Positions 11,187 to 23,384 are shown, numbered from the stretch's first letter. The stretch is DNA of 64,000 nt from Toxorhynchites rutilus septentrionalis (GCF_029784135.1 NC_073745.1:64014218-64078217); one strand, 5' to 3'. Numbers and translations: made by a program. The notes: generated by a model from the letters alone, not told the origin.

Positions 11187-12207
11187 TAGGGTCACCAATG
11201 ACTGTGTGGGAATTTCAAAAAGAATTTCAAAAATGTGTGAAAATTTCAAAAAGTTACCCTATACAAAATGTTCACCACCTCGAAAAAACACCCTATGCCG
11301 AATTTCAACTCAATCGGACTTAAGGAAGAGTAGCGCAAAGCGCTCAAAGTTTGAGTTTTTTGAAAATCGAAAAATCACCCAAAGGGGGGAGTAAAGGAAA
11401 TCGGAGTTTTCGAAAAAAAAATTTCGATGCCAAATGTCTTAAAATTGCATGAAACGTGGAGACCTAGTGTCATCTAGAAAAAAAAAATTTTCGTCAAGAA
11501 TCGGCATTCTGGGACTTAGTTTTTTTCGGAGTACGAAACGAAAGGTATGGTTTTGGGTGCCAATAAAAATAGTTATCTCGATTTTTCATTCGGAACTTGA
11601 TACGATTTGCACGATAATATACACTATGCAAAATATTAGCTCATTCGGACTTCATTTACTGGTGTCACAAACGTTAAAATTTGAGTTTTTTGGAAAACCG
11701 AAAAATCACCGGAAATCGGGGGTTTTTTGATGCCAAAAGTCTTAAAATTGCATGACATGTCAAAATTTACAGTTGTCTAAAAAAAAAATGTCGAAAATCG
11801 ATTTTTCAGGCGGAAAAAACCACCAAACGCCAAAAAAACTTTTTTTTTTGACAAAAAAAATTCGAGATAACTGTAAATCTCGATGATTAATGCAATTTTA
11901 AGACATTTGGCATCAAACTTTGTTTTTTGAAAACCTCGATTTTCGGTGATTTTCCGTTTTTCAAAAAAACTCAAATTTCAACGTTTGTGACACCTGTTCC
12001 AGAGTGCCGATTTTTGAAAAAAAAAAATTCTCCCCCCTTGGGTGATTATTCGATTTTCAAAAAAACTCAAACTTTGACCGCTTTGCGCCACTCTCCCTTA
12101 AGTTCTATTGAGCTGATATTTTGTATAGTGAGTTTTTTCGAGGTGGTGAACATTTTTGTTATGAGGTAACTTTTTGAAATTCGAGATGACCATTTTTATT
12201 GGCACCC
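11187..12207. mobile_element. Long-TIR element, right-arm mirror copy
   Basis: Mirror image of 8946-9966, running from AGGGTCACCAATG to TATTGGCACCCT. It is not an independent insertion. It was carried by the inverted duplication, or by whatever artefact produced it. Confidence 0.6.
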
Positions 12208-12297
12208 TAGTTTACATCAAACGATTGGAAATATTTCTACGAATGTATTGCAATAAAATAAAAGCAATAAAATAAAACATAATTTTGAGGGAACGAC

Positions 12298-12542
12298 GGC
12301 GCCAGCAGTTGTGTGGTTAGTTGAACAGCATTACAACCCTGCCGACCTAGGTTTCAATCCCAGCTGGTGTCGTTTGGATTATCTGAGGCGAAAAATAACT
12401 CTGGTTACGTCTCCTTCGGAAGAGAATTAAAACTGTTACTCCGATTTATTGGTTGTTAAGTCTGCATGTCAGATACAGGTTCCTGTATGGCGGAACGGGA
12501 TGGAAATAGCCCGACGTAAAATAAGCGAAGGTAGAAAAAAAA
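12298..12542 (+). mobile_element. tRNA-derived SINE (family 3), right-arm copy
   Basis: Mirror of 8612-8856. On this strand the tRNA-like head is read directly: CAGCAGTTGTGTGGTTAGTT, 30-odd bases later TAGGTTTCAATCCC, and a poly(A) stretch at 12535-12543. It is not a functional tRNA: there is no CCA-compatible acceptor stem, and the sequence continues about 170 bases past the tRNA-like part. Confidence 0.6.
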
Positions 12543-12579
12543 ATCTAATCAGCGAATCAGCGAAGTACAATTTGAGTAT

Positions 12580-12992
12580 CGTCATCCGGGGGCAAATTGA
12601 TCACCGGGGTGAAATTGATCAAACGTATTACTGAAAACAAACCCAAATTTTCAGAGGTATTATGCAATTTAATTTTAAACTTTTTTAATCTGATATGTTC
12701 AATGATCATCTATAGGTTCTTTTTGTCAATGGATCTCAACGAATCTCTTATTAAATTGCATGAAACTTAACATTTTTCTGAATAGCATTTTCGTTTTCAT
12801 TTTTCACTATGGTAAAAAAACATATTTTCAACATATCAAAACAATATTTATAAACGCTAAACATATTAAAGTTTTAGGTGGACTAAATCAGGTTTTTGTC
12901 ACCTCAAACCCTTTGAATTATCATTTAAATGACCGTAGGTGAAGAAATAATTGTTTTTCTATATCTAGAAAATTCTGAAAAACATAGATTGA
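12580..12992. mobile_element. Partial MITE (CCGGGGGCAAATTGATCAC family) cut by the gap
   Basis: The sequence begins ATCCGGGGGCAAATTGATCA and follows the mirror of 7943-8574 until the gap at 12993, which removes the far end. Confidence 0.7.
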
Positions 12993-13492
12993 NNNNNNNN
13001 NNNNNNNNNNNNNNNNNNNNNNNNNNNNNNNNNNNNNNNNNNNNNNNNNNNNNNNNNNNNNNNNNNNNNNNNNNNNNNNNNNNNNNNNNNNNNNNNNNNN
13101 NNNNNNNNNNNNNNNNNNNNNNNNNNNNNNNNNNNNNNNNNNNNNNNNNNNNNNNNNNNNNNNNNNNNNNNNNNNNNNNNNNNNNNNNNNNNNNNNNNNN
13201 NNNNNNNNNNNNNNNNNNNNNNNNNNNNNNNNNNNNNNNNNNNNNNNNNNNNNNNNNNNNNNNNNNNNNNNNNNNNNNNNNNNNNNNNNNNNNNNNNNNN
13301 NNNNNNNNNNNNNNNNNNNNNNNNNNNNNNNNNNNNNNNNNNNNNNNNNNNNNNNNNNNNNNNNNNNNNNNNNNNNNNNNNNNNNNNNNNNNNNNNNNNN
13401 NNNNNNNNNNNNNNNNNNNNNNNNNNNNNNNNNNNNNNNNNNNNNNNNNNNNNNNNNNNNNNNNNNNNNNNNNNNNNNNNNNNNNNNNNNNN
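12993..13492. other. Assembly gap of 500 N
   Basis: Exactly 500 undetermined bases, a typical placeholder length between scaffolded contigs. The left contig ends inside the inverted repeat and the right contig starts inside a satellite. The true distance, and even adjacency, cannot be known from this sequence. Confidence 0.95.
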
Positions 13493-15361
13493 AATTTATC
13501 AATTTATCAATTTATCAATTTATCAATTTATCAATTTATCAATTTATCAATTTATCAATTTATCAATTTATCAATATATCAATTTATCAATTTATCAATT
13601 TATCAATTTATCAATTTATCAATTTATCAATTTATCAATTTATCAATTTATCAATTTATCAATTTATCAATTTATCAATTTATCAATTTATCAATTTATC
13701 AATTTATCAATTTATCAATTTATCAATTTATCAATTTATCAATTATCAATTTATCAATTTATCAATTTATCAATTTATCAATTTATCAATTTATCAATTT
13801 ATCAATTTATCAATTTATCAATTTATCAATTTATCAATTTATCAATTTATCAATTTATCAATTTATCAATTTATCAATTTATCAATTTATCAATTTATCA
13901 ATTTATCAATTTATCAATTTATCAATTTATCAATTTATCAATTTATCAATTTATCAATTTATCAATTTATCAATTTATCAATTTATCAATTTATCAATTT
14001 ATCAATTTATCAATTTATCAATTTATCAATTTATCAATTTATCAATTTATCAATTTATCAATTTATCAATTTATCAATTTATCAATTTATCAATTTATCA
14101 ATTTATCAATTTATCAATTTATCAATTTATCAATTTATCAATTTATCAATTTATCAATTTATCAATTTATCAATTTATCAATTTATCAATTTATCAATTT
14201 ATCAATTTATCAATTTATCAATTTATCAATTTATCAATTTATCAATTTATCAATTTATCAATTTATCAATTTATCAATTTATCAATTTATCAATTTATCA
14301 ATTTATCAATTTATCAATTTATCAATTTATCAATTTATCAATTTATCAATTTATCAATTTATCAATTTATCAATTTATCAATTTATCAATTTATCAATTT
14401 ATCAATTTATCAATTTATCAATTTATCAATTTATCAATTTATCAATTTATCAATTTATCAATTTATCAATTTATCAATTTATCAATTTATCAATTTATCA
14501 ATTTATCAATTTATCAATTTATCAATTTATCAATTTATCAATTTATCAATTTATCAATTTATCAATTTATCAATTTATCAATTTATCAATTTATCAGTTT
14601 ATCAATTTATAAATTTATCAATTTATCAATTTATCAATTTATCAATTTATCAATTCATCAATTTATCAATTTATCAATTTATAAATTTATCAATATATCA
14701 ATTTATCAATTTATCAATTTATCAATTTATCAATTTATCAATTTATCAATTTATCAATTTATCAATTTATCAATTTATCAATTTATCAATTTATCAATTT
14801 ATCAATTTTTCAATTTATCGATTTATCAATTTATCAATTTATCAGTTTATCAATTTATCAATTTATCAATTTATCAATTTATCAATTTATCAATTTATCA
14901 ATTTATCAATTTATCAATTTATCAATTTATCAATTTATCAATTTATCAATTTATCAATTTATCAATTTATCAATTTATCAATTTATCAATTTATCAATTT
15001 ATCAATTTATCAATTTATCAATTTATCAATTTATCAATTTATCAATTTATCAATTTATCAATTTATCAATTTATCAATTTATCAATTTATCAATTTATCA
15101 ATTTATCAATTTATCAATTTATCAATTTATCAATTTATCAATTTATCAATTTATCAATTTATCAATTTATCAATTTATCAATTTATCAATTTATCAATTT
15201 ATCAATTTATCAATTTATCAATTTATCAATTTATCAATTTATCAATTTATCAATTTATCAATTTATCAATTTATCAATTTATCAATTTATCAATTTATCA
15301 ATTTATCAATTTATCAATTTATCAATTTATCAATTTATCAATTTATCAATTTATCAATTTA
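13493..15361. repeat. AATTTATC octamer satellite array
   Basis: About 1.87 kb of head-to-tail AATTTATC, roughly 230 units after the gap. Most units are identical. A handful of variants (for example at 13572, 13741, 14597, 14611, 14655 and 14809) are scattered, several of them between about 14.6 and 14.85 kb. One deleted base near 13744 shifts the phase. The array likely continues into the gap. The 8-bp period gives an 8-residue repeat in translation and a misleading open frame. Confidence 0.95.
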
Positions 15362-17034
15362 TTATTGTTTAAATTTAAATTTACGAAAATAAATTAAAAT
15401 TTTAATATTTGAAAGTTTTCAAATTTTCGAACATTGATATGTGAAATTTTTGAATTTTTTTAATTTTTAAATTTTGAATTTGTTCCATTTTTTCATTTTT
15501 TCATTTTTTCATTTTTCCATTTTCTTCGTTTTACCAAGTTTGTAAGTAAAAATTGTCTGGTTGACGTTTTAATGTTGATAGCAGAGTTGTATACATTCCT
15601 TTGATTTCATTTGAATTATGAATTTATGATTTTCAGATTTTTCCAGTATTTGGATTTTGAAATTTCGAGTTTTAGATTTTCGCGTTTCCAGGTTTTAGGT
15701 TTTTGGATCTCAACATTTCGAGGTTTTGAGATGTTGAAATTTCAAAATTTTGAGATTTTTAAATTTTGAATTTTTGAGATTTCAAATTTTCGGATTCCGA
15801 GATTTCGAGAATTTATGATTTTCAGATTTGTACTTTTCCAGGATTTAAATTTTTAGGTTTTCAAATTTTGACATTTTGAGATTTTGATTTTATTTTTCTT
15901 GAATCCAGATTACAGATCCTGGATTCGAAATTCCAGATTCCAGATACTAGGTTCTAGAATCTAGAATCTAGATTCTATATTTTAGATTCTAGATTCTCTA
16001 GATTTTCTAAACTCTCTAATTTCCCTAAATTCTCTAAATTCTTTAAATTCTCTAAATTCTCTAAATTCTCTAAATTCTCTAAATTCTCTAAATTCTCTAA
16101 ATTCTCTAAATTCTCTAATTTCCCTAAATTCTCTAAATTCTCTAAAATCTCTAAATTCTCTAAATTCTCTAAGTTCTCTAAATTCTCTCTACATTCTCTC
16201 TACATTCTAGATGTTAGATTCTTTAGGACTCTCTAGATTCTTTTTATCTGGTGAACGTTTTAGATGATGCTAGCAGAGTTGTATACATTCCTTTAATTTT
16301 ATTGGAATTATGGATTTGATTTTCAAATTTTTTTTCCAGTATTTGCATTTTCAAATTTTTGAGTTTAAATATTTTGAGATATTGAAATTTTACGTTTTCA
16401 AGATTTAAAATTTTTTGATATTGAGATTTTTAGATATTCGCTTTTCCAGGATTTAGGTTTTTGAATCTCAACCTTTTGGAAGTTTGAGATTTTGACATTT
16501 TGAAATTTTGAATTTTTGAGATTGCATATTTTCGGATTTCAAGATTTCGAGAATTTATGATTTTCAGATTTTTGATTTTCCGAATTCAAATTTTAGGTTT
16601 TCAAATTTTGACATTTTGAGATTTTGATTTTATTTTTCCAGAATTCAGATTACAGATTCTGGATTCTAAATTCAAGATTTCGGATTCCAGATTCCAGATA
16701 CTGGGTTCTTGATTCTATATTTTAGATTCTAGATTATCTAGATTTTCTAAATCCTCTAAATTCCCTAAATTCTCTAAATTCTGTAGACTTTCTTGATTTT
16801 TGTTTCTAGATTTTAGATTCTCTAGGATTCTCTAGATTCTCTAAATTTTTCAGATTGTAGATTCTAAATACTAGATTTTAGCTTACAGATTCCAGCTCTT
16901 AGATACCACATACGAATTCAAAATGCGGATTCATTAGTGATGTCTCTGTTCCAACATCCAGAGAGATTCTAAATTCTAGACTTCTAGATTCCATACTCAG
17001 TTTTCAGATCTCTAGCAAGCTCTTCTTCTTATTC
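15362..17034. repeat. Degenerate simple-sequence tract
   Basis: Cryptically repetitive DNA built from short drifting motifs: GATTTTGAAATTTTGAG-like words to about 15.9 kb, TAGATTCTAGATTC words to 16.0 kb, then CTCTAAATT arrays. The segment 15540-15790 and the segment 16250-16530 share the order GTTGTATACATTCCTTT..., suggesting an old tandem duplication about 700 bp apart. No gene is seen. Confidence 0.6.
16010..16205. repeat. (CTCTAAATT)n microsatellite
   Basis: About 20 units of the nonamer TCTCTAAAT, with CCCTAAATT and CTCTACATT variants. Confidence 0.85.
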
Positions 17035-17110
17035 TTCTTCTTCTTAAATGGCACTCACGTTCCTAGAGGAATTTCACCGTCTCAACGTAATATAACTTGC
17101 GTCATTTTTA
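17035..17110 (-). mobile_element. 3' fragment of tRNA-derived SINE (family 1)
   Basis: The minus strand reads GTTGAGACGGTGAAATTCCT, then CTAGGAACGTGAGTGCCATT and an AAGAAG tail. This matches the 3' end of the SINEs at 22617 and 25413. The tRNA head is absent (5'-truncated). Confidence 0.65.
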
Positions 17111-17117
17111 TTAGTGC

Positions 17118-17192
17118 AGCGCGGACTCGATTATATACAGTGTCTGATTTCTTGTCACTGTATATAATCGAATCCTGTATGTAATCTAGTAA
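17118..17192. mobile_element. pogo-type MITE fragment (family B)
   Basis: GCGGACTCGATTATATACAG is followed by a short loop and the complementary CACTGTATATAATCGA, giving a 16-bp stem. The same words open the element at 33474 and close the one at 43061. A full TA-flanked unit cannot be delimited. Confidence 0.5.
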
Positions 17193-17267
17193 AAAAAATA
17201 ATTTTTTATTGGTTTTTTACATGTATTTTTTTGTTTTTTGAATATAAAATAGGAATTTTATTTTTGA

Positions 17268-18218
17268 CTAGCTGACCCGACGAAGTTCGTCCCGCCCAAA
17301 ATAGATTTTTTTATTTGAATACTTTCAAACATCCACGTTTCCTCACTAAGTGAACGTTAGTGAGTCCAATCACTGAACTCTTCATTGATTTATTACCCTT
17401 TGACCCTTTACAATTTCCTTTTACTATAAATTGTCTAGTACTTCTACAAAATTCGTCCTCATAAAATAAAATTATTTTCAGACACAATACTCGTTCAAGA
17501 TTCTTCAAGCATTTGGAAATAACATGTTTCTCCGTTGCATGGAATACATGTTTGGAACAGAGAATATTACAAAATAAAGACAGCTCAAATCGAACCATTC
17601 CTTCCTCGGGTTTAGGGCACACCAACACATTTGGCCTTCCATTTTTGTTTACATAGATAGAAGATATAGGAATGCATTATTCCGTCTGAAAATCCTTTTC
17701 CACTTTCCCTTAATCCTCCAAATGCCTAATTTGGTTTCGTTTGGATGATTAATTCTCGAGTAATGCCGAAATTTGTGTTTCATTTGTATGGCAGCCCACC
17801 TTTGAGAGGAGGTTGGTGTGTCTAACCACCATAGAAACATTTATTGCACCCTAAAACCTCCAAATGCCTAATTTGGTGTCATTTGCTTAATTAATTCTCG
17901 AGTAATGCAGAAAGTTGTGTTTCATTTGTATGGCAGCCCCCCCCCCTTAGAGAGGGGGGTGGAGTGTCTTACCAACATAGAAACATTTATTGCACCCTAA
18001 AACCTCCATATGCCACATTTAGTTCCATTTGCTTGATTAATTCTCGAGTAATGCAGAAATTTGTTTTTCATTTGTTTTCATTGTATTCATTTGTCACGAA
18101 AACCTTCTCCGGCCACAAAAACCCCTACATACCAATTTTCATGTCGATCGGTTCAGTAGTTTCGGAGTCTATAAGAAGCAGACAGACAGACATCACTCCA
18201 TTTTTATATATATATAGA
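17268..18218 (-). mobile_element. Non-autonomous Helitron-type element, 951 bp
   Basis: On the minus strand the element runs from TCTATATATATAAAAATGG to GTCGGGTCAGCTAG. Excision joins TTTTTGA to TTCATCCCCTT. The related repeat at about 25681-25715 (opposite strand) keeps that junction intact, so the boundaries are confirmed by an empty site. The interior holds two to three minisatellite units (TTCTCGAGTAATGC) and, near the CTAG end, a segment shared with 25791 and 63428. It is non-coding. Confidence 0.75.
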
Positions 18219-18720
18219 TTCATCCCCTTGAAGTCAGAAAACGCCTTTCTCACATGAAAAAAAAAATTTTATCCAGATTCTATCAGGAAGTGATAGACGA
18301 TCATATTTGATGAAAAAAAATCCTTCTACGCATATGCTCTAATTTCAACAATGACAGAGTTATAGAACTTTTTCTTTGTTTCGGACTCTGTTGTCTCAAA
18401 CTGGCTCTACATTACAAAGAACGCTACGGAAGACGATTCTGTTGCTTTCATTTGAAAGATGAGAAAATTTAGTACAGGATATAATAGTGGAACATCTAAA
18501 TTAGTGGATTTTAATAACATTTCGGAAGTGAAAATCTTAAAAATTAATAATTTTTAATGCCATTTCATCCCAAAAAATTTATATTAAACTAGATTGTTTC
18601 TATCAATTAAATTGAAGCTCTCTAGCCGCTCTACAAATTTGCGACTTTTAAAGAAGATTCACATTGTGGTGCCGTGTCGGACTCAGAAAAATAGAGTTTT
18701 TTTTTTAAAGTTGATGCGAT
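18219..18720. repeat. Interspersed repeat family D
   Basis: It shares long stretches with 25083-25412 (opposite strand), 39690-40130 and 52560-53000, including GTGATAGACGATCATATTTG, ACATCTAAATTAGTGGATTT and words around CTCATCTTTCAAATG. The family is non-coding and of unknown type. The rest to about 19.08 kb is AT-rich and unassigned. Confidence 0.55.
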
Positions 18721-19079
18721 TAAAATACATCGCGAAATCGTGTTCATGATGTAATATAAAATAGAGAATTTACATGCAATTTTGCAAAAAAAAATGAATT
18801 TGATTTTGAATTTCTTTTTTGGTTCTTTTTAAGTCTATGTTTGTGGATGTTTCCTTAATAAAATCGGTCACAATTTCAAATTTCTCTCATGATATTTATA
18901 ATTGTAATTATGGGTAGCTACAAGGTTTTCGAAAAATCGGAGAGGATCGGGTCGAAATCGGTTGCTTCTCAGCTTTGGTGTGATATTCAATCATTAATTC
19001 AATTTAAAAATTAAAATTATTCAAGCCATACCTAAATTGCATGTTTAGCTTCGAACGTGTTCTCGAATCGCACACCAAA

Positions 19080-20276
19080 TCGAATGCATGATTAAAACGA
19101 AAACCAATGAATAATGGACAGAGGAAAACAGAAAAAACGGATGTATTACGTTAGATCGCATCAATCTTTCGGCAACACGCGTGCCGCGAGAGTTTTGAAA
19201 AACATTTCAATTCAAAACACGACGACCCCTCCGCAACGAATTTGTTTCGTCTGCTTTTCGGTTTTTGGCGGCTCACAGAATGGGCTATACAAGTAATGGC
19301 TTCCTATAAATATTTCCCGCCGGGTGCCGGGTCGATGTTTGGATAACTGTAAATTTACAACCATTTGATAGCTACTAATGGTGAAACTTTCGATACTTGT
19401 ATCACAAATAATGAGTGTGGAACTGCTCGAGCTGCGATAGTATAATTGCTTGATTTTGTAATTTAATTGGTCAAATTTTGGCAAAACTCGTGACCAGATA
19501 TAATGGGTAATAGTGTAAACAAAACATACACATGAAAGAAGACGATGTCGACGATTGTTTTCGGTACAAGGCTAACACACGATATAAACCGAAAGACGCG
19601 GACAAAAACAGAACAAAAAAAGTCACAGGAGGGTTGTGGCCGAGACACGACCGCATCGTTGACGTAGGATTCCGTTATGTTATTTGTTACATGCTGATTT
19701 TGGATATGTTTGAAGAATAACATTGTTAAACTCTTCGATGGTTTGGTGGCCCTGAAAAGGACCGTTTTGTCTGGTTGTTAGGTATTGTTTGTTCATTCCA
19801 CCAATGTCCACAACCGAGAGATAATGATAGAAAGATGGTGATTAGTCATTTGATGGTGCGTATCACGATAGAAGATGCCTAAGTGGAATGAGATATGATG
19901 AAAGCCGCCCTCTGTGGCACTAAACGAGCTGGCTCCTGTGTTATGTACGGATGAAATAATGAAATCTCATCAATGTAATATAAGACAATTATCATTATCG
20001 AACACAATTATCAAGTTTTCCCTCCAGAAAAAAGTGTTATTTTATTATATATAAAATATATTTGAAATGGAAAAGGTAGTTTCATTTATATTTTTTACTT
20101 TCTGAGTGTTTACTCAACCCATTTCCATTTTCACTTTAAACCCAACGGAACACGATACTACATGCCTCAATGTGAATTTCAATTGGACATTGATATCGGT
20201 CATTGATATGAAATTTCACGAAGCAACCAACATAAAAGTTCCAAATTAAAATTTTATCAAACATAAGTTCTATTCA
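19080..20276. other. Repeat-poor block, no recognised gene
   Basis: The base composition is more even than in the flanks, and there is no match to the families in the window. Several overlapping frames of 60-90 codons occur on both strands near 19.2-19.7 kb, but none shows a recognisable domain or splice pattern. It could be intron, intergenic or an enhancer. Confidence 0.35.
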
Positions 20277-20281
20277 AGTTC

Positions 20282-20492
20282 TGTTAGGTGTCGAACAATC
20301 GCAATATCCCTGTATCAGATTTACCACATGAAATATTTCATATCATCATACGTGTATAAAACGGCAAACGCTAAGGCTACACTCTTGTTTATCGCTTGCG
20401 GTTTTATTTCGTTAGGCTTTTATTTCATTGAATTGAATTTCCGCCGCAGTATATAAATTTCCGGTTCTGAATAAAGAGTCGTGAATTGATCA
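20282..20492 (+). mobile_element. Putative solo LTR, 211 bp
   Basis: The segment begins TGTTAGGTGTCG and ends GAATTGATCA, flanked by the 5-bp direct repeat AGTTC (20277-20281 and 20493-20497). Inside are TATA-like boxes (TATAAAACGG near 20356 and TATATAAATT near 20451) and AATAAAG near 20470. TG...CA ends with a 5-bp duplication fit BEL/Pao or Gypsy LTRs. No second LTR or internal coding region is present. Orientation is inferred from the TATA/AATAAA order. The 5-bp match could still be chance. Confidence 0.45.
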
Positions 20493-20499
20493 AGTTCAT

Positions 20500-22535
20500 A
20501 TCAAGTCGCGTGTCGTGTTAAATAATTTCTACAAAATACCCATTCACCACGTCGAGTTGCCCATCACAACGTATTCGGGTCCTAGATCACTTTTTAAGTG
20601 AATGAGTAGCATAGATCATTTACTTGGCTACCTGTCACTCCCACGTCATCCCGATAGTCGCTGAACAGACTTCCGACTACCTGCATTTGGATAGAAGCCC
20701 CATTTCCAGTGTTGACCTCCCGGAGCCTGCATCCAACAAGTTAATTGAAATATCAATCAGAACGAGGTATTTCCGTTTGAGGATTTTTTGATTGTTTGCT
20801 AGTTAGTTCCATATGATATATTATTTTATCAATTGTGATGAATTGTTATGGAGTGCTCAGATCGATTGCAAATATCTCGTAAATCCATCACGAAATAACT
20901 GACCAATAATTATAAGTACATGAGCCGCTGCATGTGTCGTCAATTTCGACCAATCAGAAGTGGGTATTTCCGTTAGGATAGGGGTTGAGATTTTCCAATT
21001 ATTCGATAGTTAGTTTCATGACATATGTTATTTGATTCAATGTAAAAAATTGTTATGGAGTGCCGGAGTTGATTGACGCAAAAATCTCATCAATCCATCA
21101 TGAAATGACTGAGCAATAAGGGTTTGAAATTGGACAATTTTCACGATGTGCTCGATTTTCGATTTTCAATTTGTACCCCAACATGTTCCCGAAAGACGTA
21201 ATCCTACGTCAAAATATACACCTCTAGGTAAAATGCATTCCGCGGCTAACAACTCGCCTGAATTGCAATCGCAATTGCGCGAGACGATTGCAATAAAAGT
21301 GAATACATCCAAAACACAGGTTTCGCGTGGTGGAACGCCCCGTGTGTTGTACTGATTGCGGAGTTCCGAATGTGCAAACGAACCACAGCCACTGGGATAC
21401 GGTGATCCTGGTGGTGGAGGTGTCTGTCCCTCCGGGGGTGTTAGAAGAAATCGTGAACCAGTAGTGTTGGCGCGCATTCAACCGAAGCGCTCAATAATAA
21501 CCCTGGGTTAGACATGGTTATGGGGCGATTGCAATTGCGTATACCTTCGCAAGTTGCAAGTGCACCACCAAAGAGACGCATGTACCATAGTGCACTCGCG
21601 ATTAGCTGGAGGTTATAAAGGGTAGCGACGCGGCGATGGTTGTTTATCGTAATAAAAGTAAGGCAGCTATCGAGAAATCGCGCCGAGACTAACTACATAC
21701 AGAGTCAACGCAAACACACACAATAACTAATGAAGTGAACAAATAATATGTAAACAAGGTCGGTGCGTTTGCGAGCGGAACGAAGAAGCGGGGGCGGTCG
21801 CTTGGATGTTTACTTTTTTTTGCGAAGGTGGTGTTCGCGATAGTGTTGCACAAATTGGGCGCGAAAGTTTAACCATTCTCGCTCGCGGGCTCTTGATTGC
21901 GCTGGTCCGGGTCCGGGCGTTATTGTAGTGTTTCGCCGCGAAACGATTGCTGCAGGTTGTGCGTAAGTTGTCCGTAGCCGGCAGACGCAATTGTGTCTTA
22001 TGGTGCAAGTGTGTAATGGCTGGAAACAATGGGGTCTTTCATATTGGGACCGAGCACAGCCAAAGTTCCGTGACCAGCTTTTATAATGGGGGTCTTGCTT
22101 ATCGCTTGCGTTGCGTTCAGCGCTAGTTTTCGATTGAATTGTATTACATATTAGGCTGCAATAAATTTAAAAGGTTTTATTGCGGGTATTTGTCGGTTTT
22201 GGTACTGATTGCACCGCAATTGTGCAAGGTAATGTTTGGAGAAAACCACTCATTTAATGGAAATTGCAAATTGATTAGAGCCTAAGTGTTTTGATAGGGT
22301 TTCTTATTTTTTCTTCGCTTACGCTTATTGGCCTGATAAATAAAACGGAGCACTTCAAAGTAATTGCCCAAACATGATAGTACACATTTCACCATGAGTT
22401 TTTATTTGCTTTGGCTTATACGTATCGGTAAACTATGTTGACCAGAAGCCCCTTTAGCTAATGTGCGTTGAAATTCATTTTGTTGAAAAAAGGAATTTCA
22501 GCTGTAGACGAATTTTATACCAACTCGTCTTAGGA
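20500..22535. other. Repeat-poor block, no recognised gene
   Basis: Relatively GC-rich sequence, especially 21.2-22.1 kb, with CpG-containing words (GCGACGCGGCGATGG and TTCGCCGCGAAACG). GACGTAATCCTACGTC at 21195-21210 is a near-palindrome that recurs elsewhere in the window. The overlapping frames near 21.2-22.0 kb show no known domain. It may be promoter-proximal or regulatory DNA, but no transcription start or exon can be supported. Confidence 0.35.
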
Positions 22536-22539
22536 GTTG

Positions 22540-23160
22540 GCAGGACCATCTTGGATAGAGGTGCAACGTTGTGGGTGTAAAGACATTGATCATTTAAGCA
22601 ACTTTGTATACTTGAAGTGCGCCCGTGGCCGAGTGGTTAGCGTCTCACATTATCATGCCGGGTGTTCGGGTTCGATTCCCGTTCTGGCCGGGGGATTTTT
22701 CGTCAACGAAATTTCCTTCGACTTGCACTGTGGATACGCGTATTCTAGAGCTTGCCCCTCGGAATACATTCAAGGCGTGTTATTTGACTTAAGAAATCTC
22801 AACTACGTTGAGACGGCAAAAGTGCCACAGGGAACGTTAACGCCATTCAAGAAAAGTATACTTGAAATATTTCAAAAAAAGATAAGACTACTTTTTGAAA
22901 AGTGACCAAATTTTGTTTTTTTTACAAGCATTTATAATTCAAGCATCAAACAACATCATACCTATCAAATTTTGGTCAAAGAATGGAAATGGTTGAAATT
23001 TCCATCAAAAAACATCACTCAAATTAAAAAAAAATATGCTGAAAAAAAAATTATTTCAAAATTAAAATTATTTCTTCTGAAAAACGTATGTTTAGATCTT
23101 ATTAAAATATGAACTTTTGTGCATGACGTCGACTTTCTATCTTTTATAGTTTCTGGAAAA
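22540..23160. repeat. Interspersed repeat family E, copy 1
   Basis: The sequence around the SINE (CGTTGTGGGTGTAAAGACAT, then CATTTAAGCAACTTTG, then ACTTGAAATATTT) recurs inverted at 26740-26800 and 31390-31460 and directly at 53028-53060. It continues with AAACATCATACCTATCAAAT and a TTTTATAGTTTCTGG stretch shared with 53500. It is non-coding. Confidence 0.5.
22617..22855 (+). mobile_element. tRNA-derived SINE (family 1), 239 bp
   Basis: The head has A box TGGCCGAGTGGTTAGCG and B box GGTTCGATTCC, spaced as in a tRNA. A tRNA-unrelated body follows and ends in CCATTCAAGAAAA. It is flanked by the perfect 11-bp duplication GTATACTTGAA (22606-22616 and 22856-22866). A second copy is at 25413 and a 3' fragment at 17035. 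Transcription would be by RNA polymerase III and mobilisation by a LINE in trans. It is not a tRNA gene. Confidence 0.85.
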
Positions 23161-23169
23161 TATAGCATA

Positions 23170-23384
23170 CTAGCTGTACCCTGCCACGCTTTGCTGTGGC
23201 ACATTGTGGTTGCATGGTTGAGTTGAATTTTTCATTTTTTTATGTTGCAAGAACAATCCTAGATGTGTTTGGTTGTTTTGTATATTGTATCTTAGTTTGA
23301 GCTCGATCGGTTCCGTACTTTTCGAGTTTTTGACGCTTACACAAACGAACAGAACATTTTTATATATATAGAGATAGAGATAGA
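23170..23384 (-). mobile_element. Mini-Helitron, 215 bp, with terminal hairpin
   Basis: On the minus strand it starts TCTATCTCTATCTCTATATA and ends in TGCCACAGCAAAGCGTGGCA, then GGGTACAG and CTAG. TGCCAC and GTGGCA form a 6-bp stem 8 bases before CTAG, the position of the Helitron 3' hairpin. The 5' part (GAACAGAACATTTTTATATA in plus orientation) recurs at 23664-23704. Confidence 0.7.

Noticed and set aside
13493..15361. CRISPR-like array
   Set aside because: Units are contiguous 8-mers with no spacers, in a eukaryotic context.
12929..15397. An 822-codon open frame with an 8-residue repeat
   Set aside because: It crosses 500 N and then reads an 8-bp satellite, which is open in this phase by composition. 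It is not a gene.
22617..22700. A tRNA gene with good A and B boxes
   Set aside because: The sequence is the head of a 239-bp SINE with target duplications and further copies. The acceptor stem does not close.
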